Assembly (NCBI GenBank): GCA_937898525.1
Contig: CALCBC010000015.1
Span: forward strand, 88,634-152,633
Length of the DNA: 64,000 nt
Origin: an uncultured Sphingomonadales bacterium
GTDB taxonomy: Bacteria; Pseudomonadota; Alphaproteobacteria; Sphingomonadales; Sphingomonadaceae
Direction of reading: 5' to 3'
This document shows positions 24,484-32,902 of the stretch, one piece after another. Below the pieces are notes generated by a model. That model was not told where the DNA came from. It saw only the letters and a program-made list of their open reading frames with translations, and searched no databases. Each line of letters opens with the position of its first letter. The first letter of the stretch is position 1. The translations under genes and the position numbers were made by a program.

Positions 24484-24852
24484 ATGACGCAGGCATTTCC
24501 GTGGATTCGTGGCCGGCTGGACCGGATGGGCATGCTTCTGTCGTGCCTGTGCGCGGTGCACTGCGTGGTCGGGATCGTCATCGTCGCCGGCCTCGGGCTT
24601 GGCGGCAGCATCCTTCTCGATCCGATCTTTCACCGCGCCGGCCTGCTGCTGGCGATGATTATCGCCGGCGTCGCGATCGGCGTCGGCGCGATTCGCCACC
24701 GCCGCGCGGCCCCGTTCGTCGTGGCGATGACCGGACTCACCTTCATGGGCGGCGGGCTCGCGGTCGAGCACGGCGTCGAGGAAGCGGTGCTGACGATCAT
24801 CGGCGTTTCGCTCGTGGCGCTCGGCCACATGCTCAACCTGCGCAGCCGCTAA
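24484..24852 (+). CDS. MerC-domain inner-membrane protein
   Basis: A 122-residue protein with four hydrophobic helices and the MerC-type LSCLCAVHCVVG segment near residue 18. That segment has two Cys and a His in the first membrane helix. MerC proteins move Hg(II) or other soft metals across the membrane, but chromosomal homologues without a mer operon often relate to zinc or copper. No other mer gene is present. Start ATG 24484 is the only one directly before the first helix. Confidence 0.8.
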   Translation: MTQAFPWIRGRLDRMGMLLSCLCAVHCVVGIVIVAGLGLGGSILLDPIFHRAGLLLAMIIAGVAIGVGAIRHRRAAPFVVAMTGLTFMGGGLAVEHGVEEAVLTIIGVSLVALGHMLNLRSR

Positions 24853-24867
24853 CACCCTTTTCGGCCT

Positions 24868-25779
24868 TCAGGGCAACGGCCCGACGAACAGCAGCGGATC
24901 GAGCCGCTGCCCGCGCCACATCAGCCCCCAGTGAAGGTGCGGACCCGTCGCGCGCCCGGTCGCGCCGATGCGGCCGATCGGCTGACCCTGCCTGACACGC
25001 TCGCCTTCGCGCACGAGCAGTTCCGAGCTGTGCAGGAATGCGCTTGACAGCCCCTGCCCGTGATCGACGATCAGCAGGTAGCCCTCGAGCGTGAACGGTG
25101 TCTCGGCCGCGAGCACGACGACGCCGTCGGCGGGTGCGACGTAGGTCGTCCCCGCCCCGCCGGCGATGTCGAGTCCCGAGTGATAGCTGCCGGGCTTGCC
25201 GCGGTAGACGCGCTGCGAGCCGAACCGGCCCGAGATGCGCCCGGTGACGGGCCAGATGAAGGTCTGTCGCCAGCCCTCGCTGCCGCTCTCGATCGCCCGC
25301 GCGGCAGCGATGCGCGCCAGCTCGGGCTCGCGGCGGCGCGTGAACTCGGCGTCGGGCACGTTGGCGCGGAAATCCGCGTTGACGTGCTCGATGTGCCAGG
25401 CGCGCGGGGCAACCGTCAGCGGACTCTCGACCGTGCGGCCGTCGCGCAGCACCGCGGTCAGCGTGGTGGTCGGCCCGGCGTCGCGATCGAACGCGGCGAA
25501 GAACCGCCCCTCGGGGTCGAGCGACAGAGGCTGCTCGCCGATCCGCGCGCTCACCGTGCCGGCCGGGGCCTGCCCGCGAAGCCATCCGCCCTGGGTCAGC
25601 TCGCCCGAATAGACGAAGGTGGCGGGCCCGGCCGGGGGCGGAGGTGGAACGGGTGAGGGCACCGGTGCCTGTGTCGGCGTGGGCGTTGCGGTGGGGGCGG
25701 TTGCCGGAGCGCTGTCGTCGGCAGGGGCCACGCAGGCGACCAGGGCCCCGATGGAAACGAGCGCGACAAAACTCCTCAC
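24868..25779 (-). CDS. M23-family peptidase (LytM domain), probable lipoprotein
   Basis: A 303-residue protein. A signal with lipobox LVAC (Cys near 16) is followed by a Thr/Pro-rich linker (about 20-55), a beta-rich domain and the LytM/M23 domain (about 170-300). Zinc ligands are visible in YHSGLDIA and GPHLHWGL. M23 enzymes cut peptidoglycan cross-bridges or act as amidase activators (NlpD/EnvC). It overlaps the DUF2093 gene by 4 bases, so the two are one unit. It converges with the MerC gene. Confidence 0.87.
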   Translation of the reverse strand: MRSFVALVSIGALVACVAPADDSAPATAPTATPTPTQAPVPSPVPPPPPAGPATFVYSGELTQGGWLRGQAPAGTVSARIGEQPLSLDPEGRFFAAFDRDAGPTTTLTAVLRDGRTVESPLTVAPRAWHIEHVNADFRANVPDAEFTRRREPELARIAAARAIESGSEGWRQTFIWPVTGRISGRFGSQRVYRGKPGSYHSGLDIAGGAGTTYVAPADGVVVLAAETPFTLEGYLLIVDHGQGLSSAFLHSSELLVREGERVRQGQPIGRIGATGRATGPHLHWGLMWRGQRLDPLLFVGPLP

Positions 25780-25979
25780 GCCTGGCCGAGCAGCCTTCGG
25801 GTGGCGATCTCGGCGCTGGCGTAGGCCTCCTGCCGTTCGGCGCTCCAGTAGCGCAGCTCTTCCAGCGGGATGGCCTCGCCGGTCACCGCGCAGGTGACGA
25901 AGCGCCCGGGCTTGACCACGCGGAAGCTGTTCGGGCCGTAGATCAGGGTGGCGGCGTTGTCGCCGGAGGACATCAGCAT
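25776..25979 (-). CDS. DUF2093 family protein
   Basis: A 67-residue protein matching the alphaproteobacterial DUF2093 pattern: YGPNSFRVVKPGRFVTCAVTG, then EAIPLEELRYWSAERQEAY. The CAVTG element resembles a one-sided zinc knuckle. The function is unknown. Start choices are ATG 25979 and ATG 25973; a GTG at 25985 is also in frame. It sits between xseA and the M23 gene on the same strand, a common sphingomonad order. Confidence 0.8.
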   Translation of the reverse strand: MLMSSGDNAATLIYGPNSFRVVKPGRFVTCAVTGEAIPLEELRYWSAERQEAYASAEIATRRLLGQA

Positions 25980-26006
25980 GGGCACGGACTTACCAACCGC
26001 GGACCA

Positions 26007-27476
26007 CTAAAGCAATTTCGGCTGCTCGCCGGGCGCCGCGGCGGGCTTCGGCCGCGCCGGACGCGGCGAGCTTCCCGCCGGGACGACCTCGAGCTGGCCG
26101 TCGCGGAACTTGAGCCCGAGCGCCGGCTCCCTGCGCGCCACAGCGGCGCTGGTCACCGCCTTGCCGGCGCTATCGAGCACCATCGCGTAGCCGCGTTCGA
26201 GTGGCCTCTCCGGGTGCAGGTGCTCGGCCAGTCGCCGAATCGATTCGAGCTTGTCGCGCTGCTCGCGGATTCGCGCCGTGACCAGAGTCGGGGTCAGCCG
26301 TATGCTCGCGAGACGGTGCCGGGCGTGGTCCAGCCGCGCAGCGAGCAGCGGGCCGGACAGCCGCGCCGAGGCGAACTGCAGCCGCTCACGAGCTTGCGCC
26401 GCACGGTCGGCGAGCCCGCGGCGCAGGCCATCGGCAAGATCGTCGAGCCGTTGTCCCGGTACGGTGGTGAGCGTTTCCGGCCGCGGCAGGCGCGCGACAC
26501 GCGCGGCGAGGCGTTCGCGGCCGAGCTCGACCGGGCGCAGTGCGCACTTGCGCTGCCGGAGGCCGAGCTCGTCGAGCGTCGCGGCGAGCTCACGGCGCAC
26601 GGGGACCGCCATCTCGGCCGCGGCGGTCGGCGTCGGCGCGCGGCGGTCGGCCGCGAAGTCCGCCAGCGTGGTGTCGGTCTCGTGCCCGACCGCGCTGATC
26701 ACCGGAATCGGCGAGTCGGCGATGGCGCGGACCACGATCTCCTCGTTGAAGGCCCACAGGTCCTCGATCGATCCGCCGCCGCGGGCGACGATCAGCAGGT
26801 CGGGCCGCGGCACCGGGCCACCGGGCGCGATCGCGGCGAACCCGCGCAGCGCCGCGGCGACCTGTTCGGCCGCGCCTTGCCCCTGGACCAGCACCGGCCA
26901 GACCAGCACGCGGCTCGGGAAGCGGTCCCCGAGCCGGTGGAGGATGTCTCGGATCACTGCGCCGGTCGGCGAGGTGACCACGCCAATCACGCCGGGCAGG
27001 AACGGCAACGGCCGCTTGCGCGAGGCATCGAACAGGCCCTCCGCCTCGAGCCGGCGGCGGGTCTTGTCGAGCAGCGCGAGCAGCGCGCCCTCGCCGGCGA
27101 TCTCCATCGTCTCGATGACGATCTGGTACTTCGAGCGGCCCGGGTAAGTGGTCAGCTTGCCGCCGGCGACGACCTCGATCCCGTCCTCGGGCAGGAACGA
27201 CAGCCGCTGCACCGAGCCGCGCCACATGACGCCGTCGATCACCGCGCCCTCGTCCTTGAGACAGCAGTAGAGGTGCCCCGAAGCCGCACGCTTGACCCCC
27301 GACAGCTCGCCGCGCAGGCGCACGAAGCCGAACCGGTCCTCGACCGTACGCTTGAGCAGCTGCGAAATCTCGGTGATCGTCAGCGGCGCGGCGTTGTCGC
27401 CGGGCTGCCCCTTGGCTACCAGCCCGCCGGCGGCCATCTCGTCGTCATCAAACCTGCTGTCGGAAGGGCCGGGCAT
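26007..27476 (-). CDS. xseA: Exodeoxyribonuclease VII large subunit
   Basis: A protein of about 489 residues. It has an N-terminal OB fold (PLTITEISQLLKRTVEDRFG, then VRLRGELSGVKRAASGHLYCCLKD) and an ExoVII nuclease core with GVVTSPTGAVIRDILHR, LIVARGGGSIEDLWAFNEE and ISAVGHETDTTLADF. Long coiled-coil helices follow, then a C-terminal LERGYAMVLD segment. XseA with XseB degrades single-stranded DNA. The start is uncertain: ATG 27482, 27476 or 27437 are in frame. The first two overlap the divergent purD start. Confidence 0.92.
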   Translation of the reverse strand: MPGPSDSRFDDDEMAAGGLVAKGQPGDNAAPLTITEISQLLKRTVEDRFGFVRLRGELSGVKRAASGHLYCCLKDEGAVIDGVMWRGSVQRLSFLPEDGIEVVAGGKLTTYPGRSKYQIVIETMEIAGEGALLALLDKTRRRLEAEGLFDASRKRPLPFLPGVIGVVTSPTGAVIRDILHRLGDRFPSRVLVWPVLVQGQGAAEQVAAALRGFAAIAPGGPVPRPDLLIVARGGGSIEDLWAFNEEIVVRAIADSPIPVISAVGHETDTTLADFAADRRAPTPTAAAEMAVPVRRELAATLDELGLRQRKCALRPVELGRERLAARVARLPRPETLTTVPGQRLDDLADGLRRGLADRAAQARERLQFASARLSGPLLAARLDHARHRLASIRLTPTLVTARIREQRDKLESIRRLAEHLHPERPLERGYAMVLDSAGKAVTSAAVARREPALGLKFRDGQLEVVPAGSSPRPARPKPAAAPGEQPKLL

Positions 27477-28770
27477 GAACATCCTGCTGCTGGGATCGGG
27501 CGGGCGCGAGCATGCGCTGGCGTGGAAGCTCGCGCAATCCCGCCTGATAACGGAAGAGGGCGGCCGCCTCTACGCCGCGCCGGGCAATCCCGGGATCGCC
27601 GACCACACCGAGCTGGTCGCGCTCGACCCCGCGAGCCACGGCGAGATCGTGGCTTTCTGCGGCAACAAGGCGATCGGTCTCGTCGTGATCGGCCCCGAGG
27701 CGCCGCTGGTCGACGGGCTCGCCGATTCGCTGCGCGCCGCGGGAATCGCGGTATTCGGCCCGTCCCGCGCCGCCGCGCGGCTCGAGGGGAGCAAGGCCTT
27801 CACCAAGGCGCTGTGCGACCGCGCCGGAATCCCGACCGCCGGCTACGCGCATACGACTTCGCTCGCCGACGCGCTCGCCGCGCTCGACCGGTTCGAGGCG
27901 CCCTACGTGCTCAAGGCCGACGGGCTCGCCGCGGGCAAGGGCGTGGTGATCGCCGCGACCCGTGCCGAGGCCGAGACCGCGCTAGCCGACATGTACGGCG
28001 GTGCGATGGGTGCGGCCGGCGCCGAGGTGGTGATCGAGGAATTCATGGAAGGCGAGGAAGTCAGCTTCTTCGCTCTCACGGACGGCGCGATCATCCTGCC
28101 GTTCGGCAGCGCGCAGGACCACAAGCGCGTGGGCGACAGGGACACCGGTCCCAACACGGGCGGCATGGGGGCCTACAGCCCGGCTCGCGTGCTCACTCCC
28201 GACCTGCGCGGGCAGGTCATGCAGCGGATCATCGCCCCGACCGTGAAGACTCTCGCCGAGGAGGGCACGCCCTACGTCGGGGTGCTCTATGCCGGACTGA
28301 TGCTCACCGCCGACGGGCCGAAGCTGGTCGAATACAACTGCCGCTTCGGCGACCCGGAATGCCAGGTGCTGATGATGCGGCTTGAGAGCGATCTCGGTGA
28401 ATACCTGCTCGCCTCCGCCGAGAGCCGCCTCGGTGCGCTCAGGCCGCCGAAGTTTTCCGCCGCCCGCGCGCTGACCGTGGTCATGGCCGCCGAGGGATAC
28501 CCGGGCACGCCGAAGAAGGGCGGCACGATCGCGGGGATCGCCGAGGCCGAGGCCGACGGCGCCAAGGTCTTCCACGCCGGCACCGCGCGCAACGCCGAGG
28601 GCCGGCTGGTGGCGAACGGGGGGCGCGTGCTCAATGTCACCGCTCTCGGAGAAACTGTCGCCGAGGCGCAGGCCAGGGCCTACGCCGCGGTCGACCGGAT
28701 CGACTTCCCGACCGGCTTCTGCCGCCGCGACATCGGCTGGCGCGAGGTCGGGCGGGAGAAGGCCGGCTAA
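27475..28770 (+). CDS. purD: Phosphoribosylamine-glycine ligase
   Basis: A 431-residue ATP-grasp enzyme: MNILLLGSGGREHALAWKL, GPEAPLVDGLAD, PSRAAARLEGSKAF, VLKADGLAAGKGVVIA, FGSAQDHKRVGDRDTGPNTG, GVLYAGLMLTADGPKLVEYN and CRFGDPECQ. It makes glycinamide ribonucleotide in purine synthesis. ATG 27475 is exactly the family start and shares bases with the possible xseA start at 27476, so its promoter must lie inside xseA. It converges with adenosine kinase; a small hairpin (TCGCGC/GCGCGA) lies between the stops. Confidence 0.96.
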   Translation: MNILLLGSGGREHALAWKLAQSRLITEEGGRLYAAPGNPGIADHTELVALDPASHGEIVAFCGNKAIGLVVIGPEAPLVDGLADSLRAAGIAVFGPSRAAARLEGSKAFTKALCDRAGIPTAGYAHTTSLADALAALDRFEAPYVLKADGLAAGKGVVIAATRAEAETALADMYGGAMGAAGAEVVIEEFMEGEEVSFFALTDGAIILPFGSAQDHKRVGDRDTGPNTGGMGAYSPARVLTPDLRGQVMQRIIAPTVKTLAEEGTPYVGVLYAGLMLTADGPKLVEYNCRFGDPECQVLMMRLESDLGEYLLASAESRLGALRPPKFSAARALTVVMAAEGYPGTPKKGGTIAGIAEAEADGAKVFHAGTARNAEGRLVANGGRVLNVTALGETVAEAQARAYAAVDRIDFPTGFCRRDIGWREVGREKAG

Positions 28771-28804
28771 GATCGCCCTGTCGCGCGGAGCGCGATGGGG
28801 AAGA

Positions 28805-29803
28805 TTAGACCCCCAGCTTCTCTGCGATCAGTTCCGCCACCTTAACCTCGGGCCGTGGGCCGATGTGGCCGATCACCTCGGCGGCGGCGATCGCGCCCAT
28901 CCGCAGGCGGGTCTCGAGCGGCAGGCCGCGGACGTGGCCGGCGAGGAAGCCGGCGGCGAACTGGTCGCCGGCGCCGGTCGTGTCGACGACGCGCGCGATC
29001 GGCTCGGCGGGCACTTCGGCGTATTCACCTCCCGAGCAGGCCACGGCGCCCTCGGCGCTGCGAGTGACGACCAGCGTCGGCACCTTGTCGCGCAGCGCGG
29101 CGATGCCTTCATGGAAATCGGGCAGGCCGGTCAGCGCGGCGAGCTCGAGATGGTTGGCGAACAGGATGTCGATCAGTCCGTCCTCGATCAGCGCGCGGAA
29201 GTCGTCGCCGTGGCGCTCGATGACGAACACTTCGCTGAGCGTGAAGGCAACCTTGCGGCCAGCGGCGCGCGCTGCCCCGATTGCCCGGCGCATCGCCGCT
29301 CGCGGCTCCTCGGGATCCCACAGGTAACCCTCGAGATAGAGGATGCCGGCGTTGCCGATCGCCTGCTCGTCGAGCGCCGCGGCCGGCAGGAACTGCGAAG
29401 CGCCGAGGAAGGTGTTCATCGTCCGCTGCCCGTCGGGCGTGACGAAGATCAGGCACTGCGCGGTTGGCGGCTCGCCTTCGCGCGCAGGGGTTTCGAAATC
29501 GATCCCGACCGAGCGGATGTCGTGCGCGAAGACCTGGCCGAACTGGTCGTTCGCGACCTGGCCAATGAACGCGCAGCGCGCGCCGAGCGCGGCCAGCCCG
29601 GCGAGCGTGTTGGCCGCCGACCCACCCGAGACCTCGCGTGCCGGGCCCATCGCGTCGTAAAGCTCGCGAGCGCGCGCCGCGTCGACCAGCGTCATCCCGC
29701 CGCGGTTCAGCTTCAGCTGCTCGATCAGCCGGTCCTCGCAGGGGGCCATGATGTCGACGATGGCGTTGCCGATCGCGATCACGTCGTATTTCGGTTGTGT
29801 CAT
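28805..29803 (-). CDS. Adenosine kinase-like PfkB-family sugar kinase
   Basis: A 332-residue ribokinase-fold kinase. The N-terminal VIAIGNAIVDIMA and VSGGSAANTLAGLAALGA bind the nucleoside or sugar. The C-terminal VVDTTGAGDQFAAGFL holds the catalytic Asp and anion hole. The pattern fits alphaproteobacterial adenosine kinases, which phosphorylate adenosine to AMP, but substrate identity needs assay. ATG 29803 has GGAAGGATT upstream. Placement against purD (convergent) agrees with a purine role. Confidence 0.85.
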   Translation of the reverse strand: MTQPKYDVIAIGNAIVDIMAPCEDRLIEQLKLNRGGMTLVDAARARELYDAMGPAREVSGGSAANTLAGLAALGARCAFIGQVANDQFGQVFAHDIRSVGIDFETPAREGEPPTAQCLIFVTPDGQRTMNTFLGASQFLPAAALDEQAIGNAGILYLEGYLWDPEEPRAAMRRAIGAARAAGRKVAFTLSEVFVIERHGDDFRALIEDGLIDILFANHLELAALTGLPDFHEGIAALRDKVPTLVVTRSAEGAVACSGGEYAEVPAEPIARVVDTTGAGDQFAAGFLAGHVRGLPLETRLRMGAIAAAEVIGHIGPRPEVKVAELIAEKLGV

Positions 29804-29903
29804 GAATCCTTCCGGGTCGCGCGGGGAGCCGCGACGGCCGGGACGGCGCCGCGGGAGTTCGGAGCGTTGACTTGGCCTGCCGCGCGCGCAATCGCAAGCG
29901 GGG

Positions 29904-30611
29904 ATGCCGTCGGTCGTCTCCTCCATGCTCCTCGCGCTTGGCCAGCTGGCGGACCCGCGCATGCTCCGCATCCTGGTCAAGAGCGTGGCAGTGACAGTCG
30001 TGCTCGCGGTGGGGATCGCCTGGGGCGGGTGGCTCGGGATCGACTGCGCGCTCGGCCGGGCGGGGCTCGACGAGGCGCTTTTCGACGGCGCCGGCTTGCT
30101 GCGCCAGGCCGCGGCTCTGGTGCTGACGCTGGTCGGGTTGTGGCTGGTCTGGCGGATCGTGGCGATGGCGGTGATCGGCTTCTTCGCCGACGAGGTGGTC
30201 CACGCGGTCGAGGCGCGGCACTATCCCGAGGCCGCGGCCCGTGCGCGCGACCTGCCGGTCGCCGAGCAGTTCTCGACCAGCTTGCGCTCGGCGTTGCGTG
30301 CGCTGGGAATCAACCTGGTCGCATTGCCGGTCGCGCTGGCGCTGCTGTTCACCGGCGTCGGCCCGGCGCTGGTGTTCTTCCTCGTCAACACGGTGCTCAT
30401 CGGGCGCGAGCTCGAGGAGATGGTCTGGCTGCGGCACCGGCGCAACGCGGCCGACCTCGCCCCGGTCGCGCGCGGCGAGCGGTTCCTGCTTGGCGGCGCG
30501 GTGACCGCGCTGCTCTCGTTGCCGTTCGTCAATTTCATCGCTCCGATCCTCGGCGCGGCGGCTTCCACGCACCTGATTCACCGCAAAGGACCGGCCCGTG
30601 ACACTGCCTGA
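29904..30611 (+). CDS. EI24-domain integral membrane protein
   Basis: A 235-residue protein with four to five hydrophobic helices and the EI24/CysZ-type pattern LRSALRALGINLVALPVAL, LVFFLVNTVLIGRELEEMVWLRHR and a closing FVNFIAPILGAAASTHLIHR. The family includes the sulfate permease CysZ, but EI24 proteins of sphingomonads are not characterised. ATG 29904 is used; the in-frame ATG at 29925 is also possible. The stop overlaps the next gene by 14 bases. Confidence 0.8.
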   Translation: MPSVVSSMLLALGQLADPRMLRILVKSVAVTVVLAVGIAWGGWLGIDCALGRAGLDEALFDGAGLLRQAAALVLTLVGLWLVWRIVAMAVIGFFADEVVHAVEARHYPEAAARARDLPVAEQFSTSLRSALRALGINLVALPVALALLFTGVGPALVFFLVNTVLIGRELEEMVWLRHRRNAADLAPVARGERFLLGGAVTALLSLPFVNFIAPILGAAASTHLIHRKGPARDTA

Positions 30612-31056
30612 CCCGCACAAGGGCCTCGTGCTCGCCCTGACGCTCGTCGGGGCGGGCTGCACGACCATCTCGGTGCCCACCCCGCCTCCGCCGGCCGCCC
30701 CTGCCCCGCCCTCGCCGCAAGCCGAGTCGCAGGTTCCGCCGACGCGCCCGACTCCGCCGCTCGTCACTCACCCGCGCGCGCCCGCGATCATGCGGCTGCC
30801 GGGGCTCGAGGCCGTGATCGAACAGAACGCGGAGAGCCTCGTGCGCCGTTTCGGCGCCCCGCGCCTCGACGTTCGCGAAGGCGACATGCGCAAGCTCCAG
30901 TTCGCCGGCGAGCCCTGCGTGCTCGATGTGTTTCTCTACCCCCTGCAGGAGGGTGGCGAGCCCGTCGCGACGCATGTCGAGGCGCGCCGGGCCAGCGACG
31001 GGCAGGAGGTCGACCGCGCCGCCTGCGTCGCAGCGCTGCGTCGCCGGGCCGGGTAA
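30598..31056 (+). CDS. Lipoprotein, function unknown
   Basis: A 152-residue protein with lipobox LVGAGC (Cys21). A Pro-rich linker covers about 25-60. The compact C-terminal domain (about 65-152) contains LPGLEAVIEQNAESLVRRFG, LQFAGEPCVLDVFLYPL and two further cysteines. It probably faces the periplasm attached to a membrane. The GTG start (30598) overlaps the EI24 gene, so translation is coupled. I do not recognise a named family. Confidence 0.72.
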   Translation: MTLPDPHKGLVLALTLVGAGCTTISVPTPPPPAAPAPPSPQAESQVPPTRPTPPLVTHPRAPAIMRLPGLEAVIEQNAESLVRRFGAPRLDVREGDMRKLQFAGEPCVLDVFLYPLQEGGEPVATHVEARRASDGQEVDRAACVAALRRRAG

Positions 31057-31115
31057 CGCCGATTTAAGCTTGTCGCGCGATACCCGGAGGCAGACCCCGG
31101 GGGGAGCGCTCGTCT

Positions 31116-32042
31116 ATGACCGTGCAGTTCGTCGATATCGCCCGCCAGGCCGCTGCCGGCGGCGCCATTTCCGCCGACGACCTCATGGTCCTGCGCCGCG
31201 CCGGGTGGTCCGACGGCGCGATGTCGGCCGAGGAAGTCGAGGCGATCTTCGCGCTCAACGACGCGCTGGCCGAGCCGAGCGCCGAATGGTCCGACTTCTT
31301 CGTCGAGACGGTCGGCGAGTTCGTGGTCAACGGCACAGCGCCGCGGGGCTACGTCAACGAGGAAACCGCGGACTGGCTCATTTCGCGGATCGACCGCGAC
31401 GGCCGTCTCCAGGGGATGACCGAGCTCGAACTGCTGGTCCGCGTGCTCGAGCACAGCCTGAACACGCCCGCGGCGCTCAAGGCGTACGTCCTTGAACAGG
31501 TCGAGAAGGCGGTGCTTACCGGTGAGGGCCCGACGCGCCACGGCGAGCTCGCTCCGGGCCACGTCAACGCCGACGAGGCGGCGATCCTGCGCCGCGTGCT
31601 GTTCGCGCCGGGCGGCGACGGCCCGGCGCGCGTCTCGTGCGCCGAGGCCGAGCTGCTGTTTCGTCTCAAGGACGCGACGCTCGAGGCGGCCAACGCGCTC
31701 GAATGGAAGCAGCTGTTCGTGCAGGGCGTCGCCAGCTACCTCGAGAGCGTCGTCTCGCGCAGCGCCCAGCTCAGCCGCGAGCGGGCGGCCGAGCTCGAAG
31801 CCTTCGTCGCCGACGACACCACCCGCGTGACCGGCTTCCTCGGTCGGATGGCGCGGAGCGCGCCGCGCGCCTTCAGCCTCGCGTTCGGCGGCAAGGCGCC
31901 CGAGCGCGACCGGATGGCCGAGCTCCGGGCCGCCCGTGAAATCACGGCCGAAGAGCGGGAATGGCTCGACGCCAGGATCGGAGCCGATGACCGGATCGAC
32001 GCTTACGAACAGGCGCTGATCGAGTTCCTCGCCGGCGAGTAG
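31116..32042 (+). CDS. Protein of unknown function with an A-B-A-B internal repeat
   Basis: A 308-residue cytoplasmic protein without signal or membrane segments. Two units alternate. Unit A (about 18-71 and 149-210) follows the plan D/E-x-x-x-LRR, then D-G, a-E-x-x-x-x-F-x-L-x-D-A, E-W and FFV-type helix. Unit B (about 79-113 and 276-308) follows E-E-x-x-x-W-L-x-x-R-I-x-x-D-x-R-I/L. The middle (211-275) is a basic stretch. A strong GGGGGGAG precedes ATG 31116. No family was recognised; acidic loops such as DRDGRL hint at EF-hand-like turns but lack full ligand sets. Confidence 0.7.
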   Translation: MTVQFVDIARQAAAGGAISADDLMVLRRAGWSDGAMSAEEVEAIFALNDALAEPSAEWSDFFVETVGEFVVNGTAPRGYVNEETADWLISRIDRDGRLQGMTELELLVRVLEHSLNTPAALKAYVLEQVEKAVLTGEGPTRHGELAPGHVNADEAAILRRVLFAPGGDGPARVSCAEAELLFRLKDATLEAANALEWKQLFVQGVASYLESVVSRSAQLSRERAAELEAFVADDTTRVTGFLGRMARSAPRAFSLAFGGKAPERDRMAELRAAREITAEEREWLDARIGADDRIDAYEQALIEFLAGE

Positions 32043-32066
32043 GGCGCACGGCTCCGCAAGCCGGTG

Positions 32067-32423
32067 CTAGACCGTGAAGCTCTCGCCGCAGCCACAGGCA
32101 CCCTTCGCGTTGGGGTTGTCAAACACGAAGCCGGCGGCGAAGTCGTCCTCCTGCCAGTCCATCGTCGAACCGACGAGGTAGAGCACGCTCGCGCCGTCGA
32201 TGTAGAAGGTCCCGCCCGGGGTGACGATCTTCTCGTCGAACGGCTGCTCCTCGGTGACATAGTCGACCGAATAGGCGAGCCCCGAGCAGCCGCGGCGCGG
32301 GGTCGACAGACGGACGCCGATCGCGCCTTCGGGCGCGCGCGCCATCAGCTCGGCGATGCGCGCCTCGGCGGCGGGGGTCAGCGTAACAGCGGCGGGGCGC
32401 TGGCGAAGCTTGCTCTCGTCCAT
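32067..32423 (-). CDS. sufA: A-type iron-sulfur carrier SufA
   Basis: A 118-residue HesB/IscA protein with cysteines in TPRRGCSGLAYSVDY and the C-terminal GACGCGESFTV. It receives clusters from the SufBCD scaffold. ATG 32423 overlaps the stop of the upstream DUF59 gene (TGATG). It is the last gene of the suf operon. ErpA at 5232 is a separate carrier. The protein differs from ErpA in the longer N-terminus and the YVTEEQPFDEKIV segment typical of SufA/IscA. Confidence 0.9.
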   Translation of the reverse strand: MDESKLRQRPAAVTLTPAAEARIAELMARAPEGAIGVRLSTPRRGCSGLAYSVDYVTEEQPFDEKIVTPGGTFYIDGASVLYLVGSTMDWQEDDFAAGFVFDNPNAKGACGCGESFTV

Positions 32424-32902
32424 CACAGCATCCCCAGCTCGAGCCGGGCCTCGTCGCTCATCTTGGCCGGGTCCCACGGCGGGTCCCACACGAGGTTGAC
32501 CTCGGCGTCGCGCACGCCCGGGACCGAGCTCACGCGCAGCTCGACTTCGCCGGGCATCGATTCGGCGACCGGGCAGTGCGGGGTGGTCAGCGTCATCGTC
32601 ACCATGACGTCGCCCTCGGGGCTGATGTCGACGCCGTAGATCAGCCCGAGGTCGTAGATGTTGACCGGAATTTCGGGGTCGTAGATCTCGCGCAGCGCCT
32701 CGATCACGGCTTCGTAGAGCGCGCCGCCGGGTTCGGTCGGGTTGTCGCCCTGCGGCTTCTGCGCGAGGAAGCCCTCGAGGTAGTCGCGCTTGCGCGCGAG
32801 CTTGTCGGCCGCGGGCTCGGCGTCCTCGACGCGAGCGCGCGGCGGCGGGGGGACGCCCTCGACCTCCTCGATGCGGAAGCTCTTGCCGGTTTCCTCGTTC
32901 AT
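32423..32902 (-). CDS. sufT: SUF-linked DUF59/MIP18 protein (SufT-like)
   Basis: A 159-residue protein. A variable acidic N-terminus of about 55 residues precedes the DUF59 domain: EALREIYDPEIPVNIYDLGL, VMVTMTLTTPHCPVAESMP and DAEVNLVWDPPWDPAKMS. The conserved Cys is in PHCPVAE. SufT-type proteins help cluster maturation or transfer. The start overlaps the sufS stop (ATGA) and the stop overlaps sufA. Whether it is orthologous to named SufT is inference from position and domain. Confidence 0.88.
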   Translation of the reverse strand: MNEETGKSFRIEEVEGVPPPPRARVEDAEPAADKLARKRDYLEGFLAQKPQGDNPTEPGGALYEAVIEALREIYDPEIPVNIYDLGLIYGVDISPEGDVMVTMTLTTPHCPVAESMPGEVELRVSSVPGVRDAEVNLVWDPPWDPAKMSDEARLELGML

